Positions 15,924 to 24,035 are shown, counted from the stretch's first letter. The stretch: 36,709 bases of DNA from an uncultured Collinsella sp. (GCA_900541065.1 UQIE01000021.1:1-36709); one strand, 5' to 3'. Numbers and translations are program-made. Notes: generated by a model from the letters alone, not told the origin.

Positions 15924-16373
15924 TTAGATCTCGCGCAGGGTGTCGAGAATCGTACGCAGCGATGCATACATCTGCTCGCGCTGCTCCACACCCATAGCCT
16001 TACCGGTGGTATCGAGCACCTCGCGAATGATGCGGTCCGCCTCGCTCATGCTCTCGCCGCCCAGAGCGGTCAGGCGAACCGGAGCACGATACTTAACGGC
16101 GGCATCGCCCGAATCATCGACTTCGACGTAGCCGCCCTCCTCCAGATGCGCGAGCGTACGCGAGACGGCGGCGCGGGTCACGCCTGCCATGCGAGCCAGG
16201 TCGGCACCAGTCAGGCCGTCCTTGCTGCGCTCAAGATAGTACAGGCACATAACGTCGGAGCCCTTGAGACCCAGCCTTGCGCCCTCAGACGTCTTAATGC
16301 GCTGGATCTCCTTGTAGAGACCGCTGATCAGTCCGACAAAGTCCTCGAAACGTGTCTCGTCGCTCTGCTGCAT
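15924..16373 (-). CDS. MarR-family transcriptional regulator
   Basis: 149-residue winged-helix protein. Helical dimerisation ends flank the DNA-binding core (about 35-105): LKGSDVMCLYYLERSKDGLTGADLARMAGVTRAAVSRTLAHLEEGGYVEVDD, whose recognition helix is around TRAAVSRTLAHL and wing around DDSGDAAVKYRAPVRLT. MarR proteins are usually ligand-responsive repressors of neighbouring genes; here the candidates are itself and the downstream DegV gene. The ATG at 16373 is preceded by a weak GAAAGG site. Two short palindromes in the 100 bases upstream (GCATAATGC and GTCGC-ATAAG-GCGAC) are candidate autoregulatory operators. Ligand unknown. Confidence 0.9.
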   Translation of the reverse strand: MQQSDETRFEDFVGLISGLYKEIQRIKTSEGARLGLKGSDVMCLYYLERSKDGLTGADLARMAGVTRAAVSRTLAHLEEGGYVEVDDSGDAAVKYRAPVRLTALGGESMSEADRIIREVLDTTGKAMGVEQREQMYASLRTILDTLREI

Positions 16374-16395
16374 GGGAGACGACCGCCTTTCGCTT

Positions 16396-16437
16396 GCATA
16401 ATGCTAACGGGTAAACATCTTAGTCGCATAAGGCGAC
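16396..16437. promoter_or_regulatory. Candidate MarR operators
   Basis: Two palindromes lie 23-64 bases upstream of the MarR start: GCATAATGC (16396-16404) and GTCGC-ATAAG-GCGAC (16423-16437). Position and symmetry suit an autoregulating dimeric repressor. No binding consensus was available to test. Confidence 0.3.
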
Positions 16438-16478
16438 ACCCGTACCCAAATACCCCATTTGTTAACCCATCAACATAA

Positions 16479-16517
16479 AAACCACCACAAAGGGGACAGG
16501 CACCTTTGTGGTGGTTT
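16479..16517. repeat. Palindromic hairpin repeat, copy 5 (after B3/4 gene)
   Basis: Perfect 15-bp stem 16479-16493 / 16503-16517, loop GGACAGGCA. It lies 27 bases beyond the stop of the minus-strand B3/4-domain gene. Confidence 0.9.
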
Positions 16518-16543
16518 GGGGCATCAATAGGTTCTAGGCGCCG

Positions 16544-17263
16544 CTACAGCTCCACGCAAGGATTGTCGCGGGTCACAAGCGTCTTAATGACAACCGTCGC
16601 TCCCAGATAGCGCTCAAGCAGCTCGGCTAAGCGATCGATCGCAGCCTGGCAATCCCCCATCCGCTCGGGCTCCACGCACTCAATCGCCAGGAACGCATCG
16701 GCCGAATCATCGGACAGCGCCGTTCGAACGCCGTCGCGCCAGTTCCAGCAGCGGCACACGGCGCCCGCATCATCGATGTAGGCGAGCTCGCCGGGCAGCG
16801 TCGGATCGTCCGCCTCCTCGCCAAGCGGCCAGAACGCATCGCCACCGTCGGTCACCTTCAGGCGAAGGTCTCCCTCGATCGCATGTAGGTCCTCGCCTCC
16901 GACGGGCAATGCGTAGGTCAACGACACCGTGTTGTAGATGTCCACCGCGGGCGCAATGTGGCCCACCGGCTTGCCTTTGAGCACGCGTTTGAGCAGGTTC
17001 TCAACTGAGCAACGCGCGCCCTTTTTGGTCTTGAACAGACGATAGGCCTCGCGCCATGCCTTGACCGGTGCGTTCTCGCTGATAGTATCGCTGGTCAGAT
17101 GACGCTCCGCATCGATATTGGCGCGGTCGAGCAACGCCGCAATCGCATCCACGTCCTCTTGAGGAATCTGAGCCGTGGGCTTCATGCCCTCCACGACCAC
17201 AACACCGACCGCTGCCTGCGGAAACAGCTCCCAGAATGAATCCTCGGCAATAAAGCTCTTCAT
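16544..17263 (-). CDS. B3/B4 tRNA-binding-domain protein (PheT-like solo domain, COG3382-type)
   Basis: 239 residues. The sequence from about 60 to 215 resembles the B3/B4 domain of the phenylalanyl-tRNA synthetase beta subunit: WREAYRLFKTKKGARCSVENLLKRV, then VGHIAPAVDIYNTVSLTYALPVGGEDL, then GELAYIDDAGAVCRCWNWRDG. In PheRS this domain edits mischarged tRNA-Phe; stand-alone copies are common in Gram-positive bacteria and their role is not established. I chose the ATG at 17263 because GGGAG lies just upstream; a start five codons earlier is possible. An unrelated 10-bp hairpin (17292-17322) sits in its leader. Confidence 0.85.
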   Translation of the reverse strand: MKSFIAEDSFWELFPQAAVGVVVVEGMKPTAQIPQEDVDAIAALLDRANIDAERHLTSDTISENAPVKAWREAYRLFKTKKGARCSVENLLKRVLKGKPVGHIAPAVDIYNTVSLTYALPVGGEDLHAIEGDLRLKVTDGGDAFWPLGEEADDPTLPGELAYIDDAGAVCRCWNWRDGVRTALSDDSADAFLAIECVEPERMGDCQAAIDRLAELLERYLGATVVIKTLVTRDNPCVEL

Positions 17264-17291
17264 ACGCTCTCCCTTCATTGTGCGCGCCCGA

Positions 17292-17322
17292 GTGAGGGCG
17301 CCTAAACAAAAAGCGCCCTCAC
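17292..17322. promoter_or_regulatory. Hairpin in the leader of the B3/4 gene
   Basis: Arms GTGAGGGCGC and GCGCCCTCAC form a perfect 10-bp stem around an 11-base A-rich loop, about 20 bases upstream of the Shine-Dalgarno. There is no T run after it on either strand, so it is not a simple terminator. Confidence 0.4.
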
Positions 17323-17434
17323 AACGGCCACCTTCAAAGTCCTACGGTGCCGTCACAAGAACGCTTGCGCTGTCCCCATCCGGAGAAGGGGACGATATGT
17401 CAGGCGTATTGTAACCCGAGTCATCCACGCGAGC

Positions 17435-17475
17435 AAAACCACCATAAAGGTGCCTGTCCCCTTTGTGGTGGATAT
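17435..17475. repeat. Palindromic hairpin repeat, copy 6 (degenerate, after pckA)
   Basis: Arms AAAACCACCATAAAGG (17435-17450) and CCTTTGTGGTGGATAT (17460-17475), loop TGCCTGTCC. One T-G pair and mismatched outer ends distinguish it from the perfect copies. It begins 16 bases beyond the pckA stop on the minus strand. Confidence 0.8.
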
Positions 17476-17490
17476 GGACTCACGGCGAAG

Positions 17491-19161
17491 CTAGTGGCGG
17501 AGTCCCAGCAGGCCGCGGCCGCGATGACGGGCCTCGGCGGACACCTGGGCGTGCGGGCCGGCGGCTTTGACGGACTCGGGCAGGTGCGAGTACTTCTTCT
17601 CGAAGTTCTCCTCGAACATCACCGCCAGTTTGTGCGCGGCCTCGTCGTAGCGCGCGGTGCTCTGCCAGTATTGGCGCGGCACCAGGATGCCATCGGGCAC
17701 GCCGTGGCACGTCGTGGGAATGTCGACGTTAAAGATGTCGTCGTGCACGAACTCGCTATCCTCGATGGTGCCGTCGAGGGCGCGTGCGAGCAGCGAGCGC
17801 GTGTAGGCCAGCTCGATGCGATGACCCACGCCGTAGCCGCCGCCAATCCAGCCGGTGTTGACCAGGTACACGCGTGTGCGGCCGTCGGCAATGCGCTCGC
17901 CAAGCATCTTGGCGTAAACCATGGGGTCGAGCGGCATAAACGGCTCGCCGAACAGCGAAGAGAACGTGGGCGTGGGCTCGGTGACGCCGACCTCGGTGCC
18001 GGGAATCTTAGCCGTAAAGCCCGTCACAAAGTGGTACATGGCGGCATCGGCCGTCAGGCGTGAGATGGGCGGCAGCACGCCAAAAGCGTCGCAAGTCAGG
18101 AACAGCACGACACTCGGAGTGGTGCCCATGCCCTTAGTCCACGCGTTAGGAATGTGCTCCACGGGATAGGCCACGCGCGTGTTGTGCGTGATCGAGATGT
18201 CGTCGTAGTTGGGCTTGCGGTTCTCGTCGAGCACCACGTTTTCGCAAATGGCGCCAAAACGGACGGCGTTGAAGATCTCGGGCTCGTGGAAGGCGTCCAG
18301 GCCCTCGCATTTTGCGTAGCAGCCACCCTCGATGTTGAAGATGCCCATGTCGGACCAGCCGTGCTCGTCGTCGCCGATCAGCAGGCGCGTGGGGTTGGCA
18401 GAAAGCGTGGTCTTGCCCGTGCCGGACAGGCCAAAGAACACGGCAGTCTCGTGCGTGACGGGATCCATGCTGGCCGAGCAGTGCATGGGCAGCACGTCAT
18501 CCTCGACGGGCAGCAGGTAATTCATAACGCTGAAGATGGACTTTTTGATCTCGCCGGAGTAGCCGGTACCCGCGACCAAAATCACGCGCTCCTGGAAGTT
18601 GATGACCACGGCGGCGCTGGAGTTGAGGCCCTTGATGGCAGGGTCGCATTGGTAGCCCGGCGCGGCGAGCACGCAGAAGTCCGGCTCGCCGGTGCGCGCG
18701 ATTTCGCGGGCGAGCGGGCGGGCGAGCATCTGCTTAATGAAGAGCGCCTGGCTGGCACGCTCGCAGGCGACGAGCAGGCGGCGCGTATGGTTGCGGTCGG
18801 CGCCGGCCATGCCGCGGGTGACGAACACATCGCGCTCGTTGAGATAGTCGACGATGCCGGCTTTGATGACCTCGTAGCTTTCGACGGACAGCGGGCGGTT
18901 GACGGCGCCCCAGGCAATCTTGTCGTGGACATCGGGGGTGTCAACGATAAAGCGGTCGTTGGGCGAACGTCCGGTACGCTCCCCCGTCTCGATCACCAGC
19001 GCGCCGTTGGATGCCATGCGGCCTTCGTTGCGGCGGATGGCATGCTCGACGAGCTCCGCGGCGGGTAGATCGACCAGCAGGCGGGGCTGATTCTCGGCGG
19101 GATCTTCGACCAGCGTAATACCAAAGTTGGACAAAACTTCTGCAGGGGTAACACCAGGCAT
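17491..19161 (-). CDS. pckA: Phosphoenolpyruvate carboxykinase (ATP)
   Basis: Interconverts oxaloacetate plus ATP with PEP, CO2 and ADP (EC 4.1.1.49). It serves gluconeogenesis or, in CO2-fixing anaerobes, the carboxylating direction. The 556-residue protein has the kinase P-loop GLSGTGKTT at 244-252, the metal site GDDEHGWSD at 263-271, the RTGRSPNDRF substrate motif near 62-71 and GYSGEIKKS near 200-208. Length is slightly above typical (about 530-540), with a short extra C-terminal tail. The ATG at 19161 has AAGGAGG upstream; the ORF extension to 19275 is rejected. Two perfect inverted repeats upstream suggest control by a dimeric repressor. The lactate permease gene precedes it on the same strand, 278 bases away. 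Confidence 0.96.
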   Translation of the reverse strand: MPGVTPAEVLSNFGITLVEDPAENQPRLLVDLPAAELVEHAIRRNEGRMASNGALVIETGERTGRSPNDRFIVDTPDVHDKIAWGAVNRPLSVESYEVIKAGIVDYLNERDVFVTRGMAGADRNHTRRLLVACERASQALFIKQMLARPLAREIARTGEPDFCVLAAPGYQCDPAIKGLNSSAAVVINFQERVILVAGTGYSGEIKKSIFSVMNYLLPVEDDVLPMHCSASMDPVTHETAVFFGLSGTGKTTLSANPTRLLIGDDEHGWSDMGIFNIEGGCYAKCEGLDAFHEPEIFNAVRFGAICENVVLDENRKPNYDDISITHNTRVAYPVEHIPNAWTKGMGTTPSVVLFLTCDAFGVLPPISRLTADAAMYHFVTGFTAKIPGTEVGVTEPTPTFSSLFGEPFMPLDPMVYAKMLGERIADGRTRVYLVNTGWIGGGYGVGHRIELAYTRSLLARALDGTIEDSEFVHDDIFNVDIPTTCHGVPDGILVPRQYWQSTARYDEAAHKLAVMFEENFEKKYSHLPESVKAAGPHAQVSAEARHRGRGLLGLRH

Positions 19162-19202
19162 GGGGCCTCCTTTAAAAACGCGACACGTAGACGCGGCGCG
19201 CA

Positions 19203-19251
19203 CTTTACTCACGTAAAGCCCGTTGTACCCGATATGCAAAAACGTTTTTGC
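19203..19251. promoter_or_regulatory. Paired palindromes upstream of pckA
   Basis: CTTTAC-TCAC-GTAAAG (19203-19218) and the perfect 16-bp palindrome GCAAAAACGTTTTTGC (19236-19251) lie 42-90 bases upstream of pckA. The second has the central CG and A/T-flanked symmetry common to LacI/GalR-family operators. TTGCAT with a 16-17 base spacer to TTTACG could be the promoter between them. Confidence 0.45.
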
Positions 19252-19382
19252 GGCAAGGGCGGCAAGCCCGCCCAACGGTCAAAAATCGCAGGCAAGCGGC
19301 CCAGTCATTGGGGACGTTCTTAAACGACTAGTCGTTGGGGACACTCTTGAACAGGCAACATTCAAGGAGCGCCCCCGGATGC

Positions 19383-19438
19383 CGGCACTTAGGGACGTTC
19401 CCAAAGTGCCGGCACATAAGGAACGTCCCTAAGTGCCG
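19383..19438. repeat. Long hairpin carrying the 29-base CGGCACA...AAGTGCCG repeat
   Basis: Perfect 19-bp stem: CGGCACTTAGGGACGTTCC at 19383-19401 pairs with 19420-19438, loop of 18 containing the palindrome GTGCCGGCAC. The right part (19410-19438) repeats 6554-6582. Two related units, TTGGGGACGTTCTT and TTGGGGACACTCTT, lie just before it (19310-19360). It starts two bases from the lactate permease stop and could end that transcript. Confidence 0.75.
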
Positions 19439-19439
19439 A

Positions 19440-21011
19440 CTACAGCGGCAGGCCTTGGCCGAGCATGGCTATGGCGCTCATCAGGACCAGCATGCCGGCA
19501 GCGTAGGGCAGCACCGCGCCCAGGAGCTCGGCATCCTTACCGCGCACGTGCACGGCGGCAAGACCAATGGCGAGGGTCTGCGGCGAGATCATCTTACCAG
19601 CGGCGACGCCCAGGGCGTTCAATGCGACCATCCAGTAGTCGCTCACACCCAGCGCAGTGGCGGCCTGGCTCTGAATGGGACCAAACAGCATGCCCGAGGA
19701 CGTGCCCGAGCCGGTCACGAACGCACCGACTGCGCCGATCCACGGAGCCAGAATCGGGTAGAGACCGCCGGCGACCGCAATGCAAAACGCACTGATCGAC
19801 GAAATCATGCCGGCATAGCCCATCACCTTGGCGCAGCCCAGTACCGAAAGCATCGTGATCACCGTCGGCGTCATCTGCTTCACAGTCGCGACCAGCACCT
19901 CGCCCATCATGCGCGGCGAAGCGCCCTGAATGGCACCGCCGACAAACGCCGCCAGGAAAATCCAGACGCCTGGCGTGTTGATCCACGAAAACGTAAGCAT
20001 ACCGGGATTCTCACCGCAATACACCTGCACATGGCTCGCAAACGGCGCGAGCGCAGCATGTACGGCGGGCACCAGATTAGACGTGCCCAGCAGCAACACA
20101 AAGATCAGGATGAAGCACGACCAGGCCGAAAGCGCCGACTTAACGGTGAGCTTCTCCCCCGCCTCGATATTCATGTGAAAGCGTGCGTCCAGATGCCCCG
20201 ACTTCTCGGCACGCATGGCAAGCGCAGCGGTCAGCGCGAGCGAAACGATGGATCCTACGACCACGGCCAGCTCGGGACCCACAAACATGGCAACGACCAG
20301 AGCCGCGCCGACAAACGACACGCCGGAGAGCAACGCCACGCCGGCAACACCGTGCAGACGCTCGCCCACACTCGCGGCATTGCCCTGGTCATCGGCAACA
20401 CGGCCCGCAACCAGCACAATAAATAGCGGCATCACCACAAAGAACGGTGCGAGCTGCACCAGCTGAACGGTCGCTAGGTGAAGGGAATCCAAACCCACCA
20501 GGTCGGCAACGGACACCGTGGGGATGCCGATGGAGCCGTAGGGCGTGGGCACGCCGTTGGCCAGCAGGCAGATGAGCACGGCAGGCACGGCCTCAAAGCC
20601 CAGGCCCGCGAGCATGCCGGCGGGAATGGCGACAGCGGTACCGAAGCCGGCCATGCCCTCCATAAAGCCACCGAAGCACCAAGCCACGAGCAGCGCCAGC
20701 AGACGGCGGTCGCTGCTGATGGAGGTGATCATGCTGCCGATCACGTCCATGGCGCCCGTACGAACGCACAGGTTATACGTGAACACCGCGGCGATGATCA
20801 CCAGGACGATGGGCCACAGAGCCATCAAAAAACCTTCGAGCGAGGCGGTCGCGATCTGCGCTGCCGGCAGGTGCCACCATGCGAAGGCAAGCAGGCACGA
20901 AAGGACAAACGATCCGATAGCGGCCTTCCAAGCTGGCCATTTAAAGCACAGCAGCATCACGACCAGCCAAATAATCGGCACAAGAGCCAGTAAGAATGCG
21001 GCGACGTCCAT
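19440..21011 (-). CDS. L-lactate permease (LctP/LldP family)
   Basis: 523-residue polytopic inner-membrane protein with about twelve to fourteen hydrophobic segments. It imports lactate with protons. Family signatures are GGFMEGMAGFGTAVAIPAG (about 112-130), ANGVPTPYGSIGIPT and GSGTSSGMLFGPIQ. The start at 21011 follows AAGGAG at good spacing, and the N-terminal MDVAAFLLALVPIIWLVVMLL is the first membrane segment. Length is about average for the family (510-550). No lactate dehydrogenase or lactate utilisation cluster is next to it; pckA follows on the same strand, which would fit use of lactate carbon but is only suggestive. The divergent neighbour encodes a flippase. Confidence 0.94.
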   Translation of the reverse strand: MDVAAFLLALVPIIWLVVMLLCFKWPAWKAAIGSFVLSCLLAFAWWHLPAAQIATASLEGFLMALWPIVLVIIAAVFTYNLCVRTGAMDVIGSMITSISSDRRLLALLVAWCFGGFMEGMAGFGTAVAIPAGMLAGLGFEAVPAVLICLLANGVPTPYGSIGIPTVSVADLVGLDSLHLATVQLVQLAPFFVVMPLFIVLVAGRVADDQGNAASVGERLHGVAGVALLSGVSFVGAALVVAMFVGPELAVVVGSIVSLALTAALAMRAEKSGHLDARFHMNIEAGEKLTVKSALSAWSCFILIFVLLLGTSNLVPAVHAALAPFASHVQVYCGENPGMLTFSWINTPGVWIFLAAFVGGAIQGASPRMMGEVLVATVKQMTPTVITMLSVLGCAKVMGYAGMISSISAFCIAVAGGLYPILAPWIGAVGAFVTGSGTSSGMLFGPIQSQAATALGVSDYWMVALNALGVAAGKMISPQTLAIGLAAVHVRGKDAELLGAVLPYAAGMLVLMSAIAMLGQGLPL

Positions 21012-21115
21012 AGGTAAAAGCTCCTTGGTACCGCGTGGGCGGCATCGGGGGTGTCACAAAACTTCAACAGGATACCGCACGTTTACCGACAAATTACAGC
21101 CGCCCGCCGAAATTA

Positions 21116-21132
21116 TTGAACAATCCGTTCAA
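21116..21132. promoter_or_regulatory. Inverted repeat between lactate permease and flippase genes
   Basis: TTGAAC-AATCC-GTTCAA, 17 bases, sits in the 180-base divergent region, 26 bases before a plus-strand -10-like TATACT (21158-21163). It is a candidate operator for either gene. Confidence 0.35.
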
Positions 21133-21191
21133 AAACACGAACGAACACCGTCGCGTCTATACTAAAGCGCAGCAATAGAAAGGACTCCGCT

Positions 21192-22772
21192 TTGAGCATC
21201 ACGCCCCTCGATAGCATTCGCCGCGCCATCGCCCGCCGCAACGGCGTCTCCAACCCCGCTGCATCGAGAGACGGCGCCGCGAAGGCCCAGGGCGGCCGCA
21301 TCGAGAACGGCCTCTTCCCTGCCTCGCACACTGCCGAGGAACTCGCACGCATCCAAGAGCTGAGTCAGCGCAACGCCGGCGGGCCCGATAGCAGCCAAGC
21401 CACACGTCGCCGGCGCGAACGCGATCGCAAGCCCGGCCCCGTCCGCCGCATGGTCAACGCTTGGTGGAACCGTCTGCTCGGTGCCGTCTACGGCGGCGGC
21501 TTCTCCATGCAGGAAGCGGAATACGAGGAGCACGCCACCCGCCGCGATTACCTTTGGAACGCTCTCGGCACCGCCGTGTGGGGCTTGGCGTTTCCGCTGC
21601 TCACCATCGTGTCCACACAGCTCGTGGGCGCCGAAGAAGCCGGCAAGTTCTCCATCGCCTTTGTCACCGGCACGCTCATCATGATCGCATGCAACTACGG
21701 CGTGCGCAATTTCCAGGTCTCGGACATCGACGAAAAGACGTCCTTCGCCTCCTACCAGCTCAATCGTTGGATCTGCGGAGCGCTCGCCCTAGGCTGCGGC
21801 CTCATGTATAGCAGCGCCCGCGGCTATGACGCGCAGATGGCGACGATCGGCCTGGGCGTCTACCTGTATAAGGTCATCGACGGCGTCGCCGACGTGTACG
21901 AAGGCCGCCTGCAGCAGGCCGACAAGCTCTACTTGGCTGGAATGAGTCAAACGCTACGCTCCGTCGGCGTCATCGCGGTCTTTAGCGTGGCGCTGCTCTT
22001 CACGCGCAGCATGCCCATCGCGGCCATGGCCATGGGCATCGCCGCAATCGCCTCGCTCGTGCTGGTCACCGCGCCGCTCGCCCTGCTCGAGACCGAAAAA
22101 TCGCGCCGCGTAAACCTGCGCGAGGTCGGCCACCTGTTTGTCCAGTGCGCCCCACTCTTTGGCGCGCTATTCCTGTTCAACCTTATCGAAAGCATGCCCA
22201 AGTTTGTGATGGAAGGAACACTGGCCTACAAATACCAGCTGTACTTTAATGCCCTGTTTTTTCCAGCTCAGGCTATTCTGTTAAGCATTGGATTTGTCTA
22301 TAAACCGCAGCTCCTGCGCTTGTCGAGCATTTGGGCTAATCCTCGCAAGCGTCGTCGCTTTGACCTGATTATTGTTGCCGTTATGGCGCTGATCGTGGTC
22401 ATCACCGGCGTGTGCGCCGCATTTATGGCAGGTCCCGGTATTCCCCTCATGAGCTTTATGTACGGTCTCAGCTTTGAACGCTACCGTACGCTGGCGCTGC
22501 TGATGGTCGTCGCCGGCGGCGTCACCGCGGCCATCGACTTTATCTACGCCATCATCACGGTGCTGCGCCACGCTGGAGACGTCACCAAGATCTACCTGAT
22601 CTGCTTTGCCGTGAGCGTGGTGCTCCCGGTGATTCTAATCAATCTGCTCGGCCTAATGGGCGCCGTCGTGAGCTACCTAGCCATCATGGCCCTACTGCTG
22701 GTACTGTTGATTATCGAGTACGCCCACATCCGCCAACGCATCGAACGCGACCGCAACCCCTACGGCGCCTAA
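21192..22772 (+). CDS. Polysaccharide flippase-like membrane protein (MOP superfamily)
   Basis: 526 residues. The first 100 or so are soluble and basic (rich in Arg, Gly and Ala). A membrane domain of about twelve to fourteen segments follows, starting around YLWNALGTAVWGLAFPLLTIV. The pattern, with TQLVGAEEAGKFSIAFVTGTLI near the start, resembles lipopolysaccharide/polysaccharide biosynthesis flippases (Wzx-like) that move undecaprenyl-linked oligosaccharides across the membrane. The start is a TTG at 21192 with GAAAGGA upstream; no ATG lies near. No glycosyltransferases adjoin it, so it is an orphan whose substrate cannot be named. The long N-terminal soluble extension is unusual for the family. 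Confidence 0.78.
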   Translation: MSITPLDSIRRAIARRNGVSNPAASRDGAAKAQGGRIENGLFPASHTAEELARIQELSQRNAGGPDSSQATRRRRERDRKPGPVRRMVNAWWNRLLGAVYGGGFSMQEAEYEEHATRRDYLWNALGTAVWGLAFPLLTIVSTQLVGAEEAGKFSIAFVTGTLIMIACNYGVRNFQVSDIDEKTSFASYQLNRWICGALALGCGLMYSSARGYDAQMATIGLGVYLYKVIDGVADVYEGRLQQADKLYLAGMSQTLRSVGVIAVFSVALLFTRSMPIAAMAMGIAAIASLVLVTAPLALLETEKSRRVNLREVGHLFVQCAPLFGALFLFNLIESMPKFVMEGTLAYKYQLYFNALFFPAQAILLSIGFVYKPQLLRLSSIWANPRKRRRFDLIIVAVMALIVVITGVCAAFMAGPGIPLMSFMYGLSFERYRTLALLMVVAGGVTAAIDFIYAIITVLRHAGDVTKIYLICFAVSVVLPVILINLLGLMGAVVSYLAIMALLLVLLIIEYAHIRQRIERDRNPYGA

Positions 22773-22853
22773 TTAGCTGCCCCCGGTCACCGGAATTTGC
22801 GATGGAATCACCCCGGCTGGGGTCACATTGCGAACAGTATGCATCACGCAAAA
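22773..22853. other. Intergenic stretch after the flippase gene
   Basis: First part of a 319-base gene-free interval (22773-23091). A hairpin-like GGTCACCGGA...CACCCCGGCTGGGGTCAC segment follows the flippase stop, containing ACCCC/GGGGT, without a T run. The rest of the interval is filled by the repeats listed next. Confidence 0.35.
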
Positions 22854-22976
22854 CTAAGTGAGTAGACTTTTACCGAATCCCCGACTACACCGACAAAGCA
22901 CAAGTCCGTGACCTGCGGTTTTATTGAGGAAAATAAGTTGGGTGCTCGGCATTTCCAAAAAAGTCTACTCACTTAG
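22854..22976. mobile_element. MITE-like 123-bp element with 18-bp terminal inverted repeats
   Basis: The ends CTAAGTGAGTAGACTTTT (22854-22871) and its perfect complement (22959-22976) enclose 87 bases with no coding frame. The ends could equally form a long RNA hairpin. No target-site duplication is obvious in the flanks (GCAAAA / CCAGCG). Only one copy is in the window, so mobility is inferred from the terminal repeats alone. Confidence 0.4.
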
Positions 22977-22991
22977 CCAGCGGGCAGCCAA

Positions 22992-23023
22992 ATGATTATT
23001 TAATCCCCGTCCCAGGGAAATCA
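22992..23023. repeat. 32-base GGGACGGGGATTA repeat, copy 2
   Basis: Matches 10240-10271 at 28 of 32 positions. The following bases to 23085 contain a related AGCTAATTTGGGATGGGG segment (minus strand) followed by seven T, which may serve as terminator of the metallophosphatase gene. Confidence 0.75.
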
Positions 23024-23091
23024 ATTAGCGGGCAGAAGGGCAAAAGTAGTCAAAAAAAGCCCCATCCCAAATTAGCTACCCCTTGCACCGA

Positions 23092-23931
23092 TTATTCGCC
23101 CGGGTTGATGTTCGCGTAGAACTCCGCCCCGTCGTCCAGGCGCAGGATGCCCACGCGGCCGAACTCGGAGCCGGTGGCGGCGGCGCAGTCGATGTCGATG
23201 CGATCGGGCACACCGGCAGTGTCCTCGCCGCCCAAGCGCACGATCTGCCCGCGTCCCGATTCCTCATCGAGCCCCGCCAGACCACCGACCTCGCAATAGC
23301 GCCCAAGCGATACCGTGGGCGTGTGGCCGCTCACCACGACCGGGCCCTTGCCCTCGGCAGAAAGCAGCCCGGTCGGCACATCCCAATAGCCGTGACGAAT
23401 CCACAGCAGGTCATCGGACGACTGTACCGCGAGCATCTGCTGCAGCAGCTCGCGATCGGCACCCACCGCTCCAACGCCATCGGCACAATCGACGCCATGC
23501 TCAAGCAAAAACGCGCGCGCCGCCTTCATCTCGATTCCAGCATGTACCAGCAGATACGGGCGCTCCTCGGTCTCGACCACCGCGTAGAGCGGCAGCGCGG
23601 CCATCCATCGCACGACCTCCTCGTATGCCTCAAATTCCATGTCGTTGAGCTGCTCGCGCGTCGTCCAGCCACCGTTGATATCCCAGGTCTCGGCATCGAG
23701 CGGATCCTGGCCAACGATGGCATCGAGCATGATCTGCTCGTGATTACCCTTGAGCACGCGGGCGTTGGGCAGCGAGCGCACGAGCTTAATAACGCCGACC
23801 GGATCGGGCCCGCGATCGATCATGTCGCCCAGCACATACAGCGTGTCGTCGGAAGTCAACGAGATCTTAGACAGGGCCTCGTCAAGCGCACGCACGTGCC
23901 CGTGAGCATCAGATGTCACATAGATCGCCAT
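23092..23931 (-). CDS. Calcineurin-like metallophosphatase (PPP type)
   Basis: 279-residue cytoplasmic phosphoesterase. The signature blocks of the bacterial PPP serine/threonine phosphatase/Ap4A hydrolase group are in order: SDAHGH (7-12), LGDMIDRGPDPV (34-45), LKGNHEQIML (60-69), LVHAGIE, SGHTPT and IDIDCAAATG. These supply the Asp, His and Asn ligands of a two-metal centre. Substrate (phosphoprotein or dinucleotide) cannot be told from sequence alone. The ATG at 23931 follows AAGGAG. A plausible promoter is 75 bases upstream. Divergent from the antiporter gene; no operon partner. Confidence 0.92.
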   Translation of the reverse strand: MAIYVTSDAHGHVRALDEALSKISLTSDDTLYVLGDMIDRGPDPVGVIKLVRSLPNARVLKGNHEQIMLDAIVGQDPLDAETWDINGGWTTREQLNDMEFEAYEEVVRWMAALPLYAVVETEERPYLLVHAGIEMKAARAFLLEHGVDCADGVGAVGADRELLQQMLAVQSSDDLLWIRHGYWDVPTGLLSAEGKGPVVVSGHTPTVSLGRYCEVGGLAGLDEESGRGQIVRLGGEDTAGVPDRIDIDCAAATGSEFGRVGILRLDDGAEFYANINPGE

Positions 23932-24006
23932 GGTACGCCTCTCCTTGCATTGCGGCCGAAGCCCGGTGCCGCAACTAAAACTTCAAGTTGAACTTAAACG
24001 TTACCC

Positions 24007-24035
24007 ATTGTACTCCGTTGCAATAAAGCTGGAAA
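24007..24035 (-). promoter_or_regulatory. Candidate promoter of the metallophosphatase gene
   Basis: TTTCCA (24030-24035) and TACAAT (24007-24012), 17 bases apart on the minus strand. Just past the predicted start lies the palindromic TTCAA-G-TTGAA (23982-23992), a possible operator. Confidence 0.45.
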
